This document shows, piece by piece, positions 22,873 to 28,358 of a DNA stretch of 28,358 bases (positions within the stretch are counted from its first letter, which is position 1; each line of letters opens with the position of its first letter). Where the stretch lies: NCBI RefSeq assembly GCF_036659115.1, contig NZ_JAVXDF010000028.1. One strand, given 5' to 3'. A program made the position numbers and the translations under genes. This DNA is from Gordonibacter sp036659115. Lineage in GTDB: Bacteria > Actinomycetota > Coriobacteriia > Coriobacteriales > Eggerthellaceae. The notes beneath the pieces are model-generated. The model ran no database searches, had not been told where the DNA came from, and saw only the letters and a program-made list of their open reading frames with translations.

Positions 22873-23085
22873 GTGCGGATGCTTTTGCCAGGTGGCGGTG
22901 CTTCTTGTGCTGCCACCTCGGCGTTTAGACGCGCAATCCTGCCTTGAGCACGAAGCGTGCGGGCAACCAGCCATTGCTTCGCAGGTGCGCATCGAGGATA
23001 CGGATGCGAGGGGGCCGGGTGGCATGTTTGCCGAGGGCGAAGGGACGTATGCGCCGAGCCTTCCACGTAGCGATTTCATCGGGTT
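22873..23085. other. Gene-free stretch between ABC operon and HAD gene
   Basis: About 210 bp without a supported gene. One further hairpin is possible (AGGTGGC at 22890-22896 with GCCACCT at 22912-22918). No riboswitch consensus or tRNA was recognised, and frames crossing it have no ribosome binding site. Confidence 0.4.
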
Positions 23086-23114
23086 TTGTTCCTTTGTGCT
23101 CGGTCGCGTATACT
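23086..23114 (+). promoter_or_regulatory. Promoter of the HAD-tgt operon
   Basis: TTGTTC at 23086-23091 and TATACT at 23109-23114, spaced by exactly 17 bp. The transcript would start near 23121, about 36 nt before ATG 23157. It is one of the two best-formed promoters in the window. Confidence 0.75.
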
Positions 23115-23156
23115 ACGGGGTCGAATCGAATGCAACCGACTTAAAGGAATCTCGCA

Positions 23157-24008
23157 ATGGACCAATGCCCCGAGCCTGTCGCCTGCTCTTCCGCGGCCCG
23201 CACCTACCGTGCTATCTTCTTCGACTTGGACGGCACGCTGTTGCCTATGGAGTTGGACGATTTCCTCGGGCCGTACTTCAAATCCATCACCTCGTTCGTG
23301 GCGGCGCAGGGACTCGACGTGAATGCCTTCTCGACCGCGCTCAAGGCTGGCATCGAGGCCATGGTGTCCCATGAGGACGGCTCCACGAACTACGATGCCT
23401 ACTGGAAGGCGTTCTTCGACCATGCCGATCGCACAGCCGCCGCGTGGGACGATCTGATCACCGGTTATTACGAGCACGAGTTCAACCTTGTTGGCAAAAA
23501 CGTCTCGCCGAACCCCTCCGCATCGTGCGCCATTGAGACGCTGGCGGCCAAAGGCTACACGCTGGTGCTGACCACCATGCCCATGTTCCCGCGCCGCGCC
23601 GTCGAGCACCGACTTGCGTGGGCCGGTATCGATCCCGCCCGCTTTGCGCGCATGACCAGCTACGAGAACTCCACGTCGGTAAAGCCCAAGCTGGCCTACT
23701 ATGCCGAGAACCTCGCGGCGTGCGGCCTTGCCGGCGAAGAGGTGCTCATGGTGGGGAACAACACGGTCGAGGACTTGGCTATAGCCACCTTAGGTGCTGA
23801 CGCGTATCTTGTGACCGACCATCTGCTGGACCCGGTGGACTTTGACCTGTCCACGGTCAAGCACGGAAGCATGGAAGAGTTTGCTGCATGGGCTGAGGCG
23901 CTGCCGGAATGCGAGAACCCGGCGAGCTGCCTAGGCAGTGGTGTCGCCGATCGTGCGGCGACGGCGGCGGTGCTTGCCGCACACGATGCCAACGGAACCG
24001 AGGCGTGA
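23157..24008 (+). CDS. HAD-superfamily hydrolase
   Basis: A 283-aa cytoplasmic phosphatase-like protein. Motif I is FFDLDGTLLP with catalytic D23 and D25, motif II is VLTTMPMF, the motif III lysine is in SVKPKLAYY, and motif IV is MVGNNTVEDL. A helical cap lies between motifs I and II (about residues 30-125), as in C1-type members. Substrate unknown; such enzymes cleave small phosphate esters. Motif IV has GNNTVEDL where GDxxxxD is usual, so the first acidic residue is replaced by Asn, while the later acids remain. ATG 23157 has AAGGA 9 nt upstream. The stop is 1 bp before tgt, so the two genes are co-transcribed, but no functional link to queuosine is evident. Confidence 0.85.
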   Translation: MDQCPEPVACSSAARTYRAIFFDLDGTLLPMELDDFLGPYFKSITSFVAAQGLDVNAFSTALKAGIEAMVSHEDGSTNYDAYWKAFFDHADRTAAAWDDLITGYYEHEFNLVGKNVSPNPSASCAIETLAAKGYTLVLTTMPMFPRRAVEHRLAWAGIDPARFARMTSYENSTSVKPKLAYYAENLAACGLAGEEVLMVGNNTVEDLAIATLGADAYLVTDHLLDPVDFDLSTVKHGSMEEFAAWAEALPECENPASCLGSGVADRAATAAVLAAHDANGTEA

Positions 24009-24009
24009 T

Positions 24010-25155
24010 ATGGCGCTGTTCGACTGTACGCAGGAGGCCCTCAGCGCCCGCGCCCGTGCTCTCACCTACGAGACGGCCCATGGATCGTTCCAAACGCCGA
24101 TGTTCATGCCGGTGGGAACGAGTGCCACGGTAAAGGGCGTCACGGTCGGCCAGCTGCGCGACCTGCAAAGCCACGTAGTGCTGGCGAACACGTACCATCT
24201 GTCGTTGCGCCCCGGCGCCGACGTGGTGGAGCAGGCCGGTGGCGTCCACCGGTTCATGAGCTACGACGGCCCCATGCTCACCGACTCGGGCGGGTTCCAG
24301 GTGTTCAGCCTCGCCGATACGTTGAAGCTGGACAACGACGGCCTGACGTTCCGCTCCATCTACGACGGCACTAAGGTGCGCTGGACGCCTGAGGCGAACA
24401 TGGCCATCCAGCAGCAGCTGGGTGCCGACATTGCCATGCAGCTGGATCAGTGCGCACCCTACCCGGCCGAGAAGGCTTTCGTGGCGCGCGCCGTGGACCT
24501 GTCGGCTAACTGGGCGCGCCGCTGCCTGGCCGCGCATGACCGTCCCGACCAGACGCTGTTCGGCATCGTGCAGGGAGGCATGCACCTAGACCTGCGCTTG
24601 GAATCGGTGCGTCGTTTGCGCGAGATCGAGGACGAGAGCCTGAGCGGCGGCGGCCACCGCTTCGGCGGCTTTGGCATCGGCGGCTATTCGGTGGGCGAGG
24701 ATCACGATATTATGTTTGAAACATTGGGCCAGGTGGCGAACGCTTTGCCGGAAGACCGGCCCCGCTACCTCATGGGAGTGGGCAATCCCACGACGTTGGT
24801 GCGTGCGGTGCGCGAAGGCGTGGATATGTTCGATTGCGTGCTTCCTACGCGCACGGCCCGCATGGGCACGGCGTTCTCCAGCACGGGTCGCATGAACATG
24901 CGCAACGCCAAGTACACGCGCGATTTCGGTCCGCTCGATCCCGCTTGCACGTGTCCTACCTGCCAAAACCACTCGCGCTCCTACATCCGCCACCTGGTGA
25001 AGCAAAACGAGATGTTGGGCGGTATCCTCCTGTCTGTCCATAACCTGCATTACCTGCTGGACTTGATGCGCCGTGCGCGCGAGGCCGTGCTGGCGAATTC
25101 CTACGAGGAATTCTATGGTGCCTGGATGGCGTCGCCTGCTGCGAAGGACTACTAA
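24010..25155 (+). CDS. tgt: tRNA-guanine transglycosylase
   Basis: A 381-aa enzyme that exchanges guanine-34 for preQ1 in tRNAs with GUN anticodons, the first tRNA step of queuosine synthesis. Visible motifs: DSGGFQVFSL with D92 (general acid/base position), GGYSVGE, the nucleophile Asp in FDCVLPTR (D275), and the zinc site C313, C315, C318 and H344. Length is normal. The start ATG 24010 matches the family beginning (FDCTQEALSARARAL) and lies 1 bp after the HAD stop; the longer open frame upstream overlaps that gene. No other queuosine genes are in the window, so preQ1 may be made elsewhere or salvaged. The usual neighbour yajC is missing, but secDF follows, as in many bacteria. Confidence 0.96.
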   Translation: MALFDCTQEALSARARALTYETAHGSFQTPMFMPVGTSATVKGVTVGQLRDLQSHVVLANTYHLSLRPGADVVEQAGGVHRFMSYDGPMLTDSGGFQVFSLADTLKLDNDGLTFRSIYDGTKVRWTPEANMAIQQQLGADIAMQLDQCAPYPAEKAFVARAVDLSANWARRCLAAHDRPDQTLFGIVQGGMHLDLRLESVRRLREIEDESLSGGGHRFGGFGIGGYSVGEDHDIMFETLGQVANALPEDRPRYLMGVGNPTTLVRAVREGVDMFDCVLPTRTARMGTAFSSTGRMNMRNAKYTRDFGPLDPACTCPTCQNHSRSYIRHLVKQNEMLGGILLSVHNLHYLLDLMRRAREAVLANSYEEFYGAWMASPAAKDY

Positions 25156-25308
25156 ACGCAGCTCGAAGGGGCATTATCTCTTAATGAGGACAAATCTCAG
25201 GAATTCGTACGTTCGGTAACATTTTGTGGCACAATAGGACAGTTCAGGTTTAATGCGTGCTGTGTGTTTGCGCATCAGCTGCGTTCGTACGACAAGGAAG
25301 AAGACGTC

Positions 25309-28005
25309 ATGGCGACAGCCCAAAAAAAGAAGAAGCCCGGTCGTTCCACCGATCGGCGCAACATATGGCTCCTCATCGTTACCACCCTGTTGGTCGTGGG
25401 GTCGGTATTCATGTTCACGCCCCCGCAAGAAAAAATTAACCAGGGCCTTGATATCCAAGGCGGCCTGTCGGTCGTGCTTACGGCGAAAGGCGAGGGCGGG
25501 GCTGCGGTGTCCAACGAGGACATGGAGAAGAGCCGCGCTATCATCGAGAGCCGCGTGAATGCACTTGGTGCCTCTGAAGCCGTGGTTCAGGTGCAAGGCA
25601 CCGATCAGATACTCGTGCAGATACCGGGCTTATCCGATACCCAGCAGGCGCTCGACACCATTGGCAAGACGGGCAAACTCGAGTTCGCGCGCCTCGACTC
25701 GTTTACCGACGAAGCGGTGAAGACCAAGATCGAGAACGGTCAGTACGGGGAAAACGGTACCGTAACCGATTCACTGGGCAACTCGCTTCCGTCGGGCAAG
25801 GTTGAGCACCTGAAGGTCGAAGCGGGCACCTATACGCCGCTGGTTACCGGTGCCGACATCACGAATGTCAGTATCGGCAAAGCGTCCGAGACGTCTACTG
25901 ACTACGGCGTGAACGTGAAGCTGGACGCCCGGGGTGCCGAGGCGTTTGCGAACGCCTCAAGAGAGCTGGCTCCCACGAAGGGCAAGATCGTCATTATCCT
26001 GGACAGCGAGGTGCAGTCTGCACCCGCCGTTCAATCCGAGATTCCCAACGGCGAGGTGCAGATCACGGGCGGTTACTCGCTCGACGGGGCTAAGTCGTTG
26101 CAGACGGTTCTGGAGAGCGGCTCGCTTCCCGTGAGCTTCGAATATGCGCAAAGCCAGATGGTCGGTCCGACCCTAGGCCAGAGCGCGTTGGCTTCGGGCG
26201 TGCTCGTGGCATTGATCGGCCTGGTTGTTGTCATGCTGTACCTGCTGTTCTTCTACCGCGGACTGGGTGCCATCACCGCGGCTGCGATGATGGTGTTCGC
26301 GGTGCTGTACCTGGGCATCCTCGCTACGCTCTCCGCATTCGGGCTGTTCAGCTTGTCGCTTGCCGGCATTGCCGGCATCGTGCTGACCATCGGCATGGCG
26401 GCGGACTCGTCCATTCTGGTCATGGAGCGCTTCCGTGAGGAGATACGCATGGGGCGCAGCGTGCGCGCTGCCTCCGTTACGGGCGTGAAACACGCTATCG
26501 TCACGTCTATTGATGCCGACCTGGTAACGCTGGTGTCGGCGTTGACACTGTTCTTCTTGGCCACGGCTTCCGTCAAGGGCTTCGGCCTGACGCTGGCGCT
26601 GGGTATTGTCTGCGACATCGTCATGATGCTGCTGTTTAAGGCTCCCATCATCCGTTTGTTGGCACCGCGCGTCATCGCCAAGCACCCGGGCTTCTGGGGC
26701 GTGAAGGACAGCCTTGCGGCATCCGAGCGTTACGGGGCGCTTGCGGCTGCTGAGGGCACCACGGCGGCGGCTGCTGAAGTCGGCGAGGCCATGGATGCCA
26801 AGGAGAGCGCGCGTATCGCCGAAAGGCGCGCGGGTGATGCGGGCGAGGCGGCCGCGAAGGCGGCGGCTAAGCCGCGCGGCAGGTTCATCAAGCGCGATAT
26901 CAACTTCCTGGGGCATCGCCGCGCGTTCTTGACTGTCGCTGCCGTACTCATCGCGGCATCGTTCGTCGTCGTAGGCGTGCGGGGTCTGAACTTCGGCATC
27001 GAGTTCGTGGGCGGCACGTCCATTGCGTTCCATGGTACGGGCGAGGTGAGCACGGAGGACATGCGCGGTGCCTTCGACAAGGCGGGCGAGCCCGATGCGG
27101 TTGTCCAGACCACGAATGCCGACGGCCAAGAAGGCTTCCTCGTGCGCACTACCACCACCAGTGCCGAAGATGCTGCCTCACGTGCCACTCAGGTCGCCGG
27201 CGACCTAGGGCTTTCCACGGACAGCTTCGAGGTGACCACCATCGGTCCGGACTGGGGCGCCAGCGTCATCCAGTCGTCGCTCATCGCTTTCTTGGTGTCC
27301 ATCGTGCTTATCATCATCTACATTGCCATCCGGTTCGACTACAAAATGGGCATCACTGCCATCGTGTCGCTGCTGCACGACCTCGTGCTGGTCATGGGCA
27401 TCTACGCGCTGGTGGGTCGCGAGGTGAACCCGAACACCATTGCGGCGCTGCTTACCATCTTGGGCTACTCGCTCTACGATACGGTGGTCGTGTTCCACCG
27501 TATTAACGACAACATGCAGGGCGAGGATATCAAGTGCACGTTCATGACGATGGCGAACCACTCCATCAACCAAGTGCTCATCCGCACCATGAACACCACG
27601 TTGAGCTCGCTTATTCCGGTGCTCGCCATGCTGTTCTTCGGCGGTGAGACGCTGAAGGACTTCGCGTTCGCTATGGCTATCGGGCTCATTTGCGGCTCGT
27701 ACTCGTCCATCGCCATCGCTGCGCCGCTGTATGCCATGTGGAAGACGCGTGAGCCGCGCTATGCCAAGCTGGCCAAGAAGTACGGCTCCGAGGTTGGTCG
27801 CTTCGAGTTTGCCAACCCGAACGCCATGGCAGCTGCTTTGACGGGCAAGCCGGGCAAAGCAGCCGTAGAAACAGCTGAAGCGGCAGCACCCTCGGCCGCA
27901 AGCGCCTCTTCAGGACAGTCCCCGACGGAGGATAAGGCTGCGACGCAGAGGAGTGCCCCCAAGCCACCGAAGGGTAAGCGCAAGAAGCGACCCGATAAGA
28001 AATAG
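25309..28005 (+). CDS. secDF: SecDF fusion, protein-export membrane component
   Basis: An 898-aa fusion of SecD and SecF, the proton-driven factor that helps pull exported proteins through SecYEG. The SecD half has a first membrane segment (about 22-40), QGLDIQGGLSVVL, the large external P1 domain (about 60-280), and five further segments with the proton-path Asp in GMAADSSILVMERFREEI. An Ala/Glu-rich cytoplasmic linker (about 475-520) joins the SecF half: NFLGHRRAF, GLNFGIEFVGGTSI and YDTVVVFHRI with its Asp. The C-terminal tail is Ala/Ser/Lys-rich and ends in a strongly basic stretch. ATG 25309 has AAGGAAG 8 nt upstream; an earlier in-frame start at 25264 has none. The 153-bp gap to tgt may hold its own promoter. 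Confidence 0.95.
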   Translation: MATAQKKKKPGRSTDRRNIWLLIVTTLLVVGSVFMFTPPQEKINQGLDIQGGLSVVLTAKGEGGAAVSNEDMEKSRAIIESRVNALGASEAVVQVQGTDQILVQIPGLSDTQQALDTIGKTGKLEFARLDSFTDEAVKTKIENGQYGENGTVTDSLGNSLPSGKVEHLKVEAGTYTPLVTGADITNVSIGKASETSTDYGVNVKLDARGAEAFANASRELAPTKGKIVIILDSEVQSAPAVQSEIPNGEVQITGGYSLDGAKSLQTVLESGSLPVSFEYAQSQMVGPTLGQSALASGVLVALIGLVVVMLYLLFFYRGLGAITAAAMMVFAVLYLGILATLSAFGLFSLSLAGIAGIVLTIGMAADSSILVMERFREEIRMGRSVRAASVTGVKHAIVTSIDADLVTLVSALTLFFLATASVKGFGLTLALGIVCDIVMMLLFKAPIIRLLAPRVIAKHPGFWGVKDSLAASERYGALAAAEGTTAAAAEVGEAMDAKESARIAERRAGDAGEAAAKAAAKPRGRFIKRDINFLGHRRAFLTVAAVLIAASFVVVGVRGLNFGIEFVGGTSIAFHGTGEVSTEDMRGAFDKAGEPDAVVQTTNADGQEGFLVRTTTTSAEDAASRATQVAGDLGLSTDSFEVTTIGPDWGASVIQSSLIAFLVSIVLIIIYIAIRFDYKMGITAIVSLLHDLVLVMGIYALVGREVNPNTIAALLTILGYSLYDTVVVFHRINDNMQGEDIKCTFMTMANHSINQVLIRTMNTTLSSLIPVLAMLFFGGETLKDFAFAMAIGLICGSYSSIAIAAPLYAMWKTREPRYAKLAKKYGSEVGRFEFANPNAMAAALTGKPGKAAVETAEAAAPSAASASSGQSPTEDKAATQRSAPKPPKGKRKKRPDKK

Positions 28006-28078
28006 TGAGAAGGGAGTCCCCGGAAGTGACCTAGGTCCCTGAAGGCGGGCACTCGACAAAAGCTAAGGGCAGTCCCTC

Positions 28079-28117
28079 AAAGCCTAGGTTCGGTACGCTA
28101 CCGGATCTAGGCTTTTT
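28079..28117 (+). terminator. Intrinsic terminator after secDF
   Basis: AAAGCCTAG (28079-28087) pairs with CTAGGCTTT (28107-28115), with an inner stem CGGTA/TACCG (28091-28095 with 28099-28103), and the outer stem runs directly into five T. This is a well-formed rho-independent terminator 73 bp after the stop. Confidence 0.85.
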
Positions 28118-28155
28118 ACTTGTTTTGATACCGTATGGCGTTTCGGTCTACGATG

Positions 28156-28220
28156 CCCCTAAGGAACACCCCTAAGGAACACCCCTAAGGAACACCCCTA
28201 AGGAACACCCCTAAGGAACC
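28156..28220. repeat. Five tandem copies of a 13-bp repeat
   Basis: The unit CCCCTAAGGAACA is repeated five times (the last copy ends in C), followed by a degenerate CCCCCCCTAAGG. It lies between the secDF terminator and the promoter at 28274. It is not CRISPR-like, since the copies have no spacers. Copy number is likely to vary between strains. Confidence 0.92.
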
Positions 28221-28273
28221 CCCCCCCTAAGGTGCCCTTAAAAAGTTCCGGCAAAAATTTCCCAAATTACCCC

Positions 28274-28302
28274 TTGCCAAGCGGCCCTGCGGAAGGTAAT
28301 AT
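28274..28302 (+). promoter_or_regulatory. Promoter reading out of the right edge
   Basis: TTGCCA at 28274-28279 and TAATAT at 28297-28302 with a 17-bp spacer. The transcript would start near 28309. Confidence 0.7.
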
Positions 28303-28308
28303 ATTCAG

Positions 28309-28358
28309 GCTGCGTTTTCGAGGATGACGCAGTGCCGCAACCTCGGGTTCGGCAGCGG
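28309..28358 (+). ncRNA. Start of a structured leader or small RNA (cut by window end)
   Basis: The first 50 nt after the predicted start can fold into two successive hairpins: CTGCGT/ACGCAG (28310-28332 region) and TGCCG/CGGCA (28333-28355 region). No open reading frame with a ribosome binding site begins before the edge. It could be a 5' leader or a non-coding RNA; no known family was recognised from this fragment. Confidence 0.3.

Noticed and set aside
22873..23085. Possible riboswitch or RNA gene in the gap before the HAD gene
   Set aside because: Only one modest hairpin is present, no known consensus was recognised, and the HAD promoter starts downstream of it so it would not be in the leader.
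23938..24009. Longer tgt start including 24 extra codons
   Set aside because: The extension overlaps the HAD gene, is Arg-rich without similarity to Tgt, and ATG 24010 agrees with the family N-terminus.
28156..28220. Possible CRISPR array
   Set aside because: The repeats are only 13 bp, directly adjacent and without spacers, and no cas gene is present.

Overview
The window looks like a piece of chromosome from an anaerobic, GC-rich gut actinobacterium of the class Coriobacteriia, most likely family Eggerthellaceae (Eggerthella/Gordonibacter/Adlercreutzia-like). This is inferred from gene style, not from a marker gene: a Tat-exported flavoprotein reductase divergent from a membrane-spanning LuxR-type regulator, several Moco and Fe-S redox proteins, a ccdA-tlpA fusion, a mobB-mobA fusion and a secD-secF fusion. 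Several promoters share an extended -10 close to TGnTATACT.

Layout. (1) 1-2544: MobB-MobA fusion followed by a protein with four Fe-S motifs. (2) 2698-4053: CcdA-TlpA thiol-disulfide fusion ending in a strong hairpin. (3) 4145-5935 (minus) and 6200-7816 (plus): Tat/lipoprotein FAD reductase and a divergent LuxR regulator with many membrane segments. (4) 7817-8134: TetR regulator remnant. (5) 8177-12282: NCS1 permease, DUF917 protein and HyuA-type hydantoinase, a likely operon for uptake and processing of a cyclic ureide-like compound. (6) 12473-13828: GntR regulator plus SPFH/band-7 membrane protein. (7) 14132-18453: four-gene redox operon made of a triheme cytochrome c fused to a sulfite-oxidase-fold Moco domain, a second sulfite-oxidase-fold protein, a Tat-type four-cluster ferredoxin and an NrfD-type quinone-interacting membrane subunit. 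(8) 18454-20517: an island-like stretch with two 32-bp-spaced palindromes, an AAA ATPase/DUF4143 gene, a long inverted repeat of REP/BIME type and a 9-bp tandem repeat. (9) 20518-22812: polar amino acid ABC transporter. (10) 23157-28005: HAD hydrolase, tgt and a secDF fusion, then a strong terminator, a 13-bp tandem repeat and a promoter reading out of the right edge.

How the parts fit. Much of the window concerns extracytoplasmic anaerobic redox chemistry: cofactor completion (MobBA), thiol handling outside the membrane (CcdA-TlpA, which could serve haem c attachment), a flavin reductase and a Moco/haem complex. The most interesting unit is operon (7). It joins a sulfite-oxidase-fold catalytic part to the ferredoxin/NrfD electron-transfer module usually seen with DMSO-reductase-fold enzymes, and it encodes two different sulfite-oxidase-fold subunits. 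Its substrate cannot be told from the sequence.
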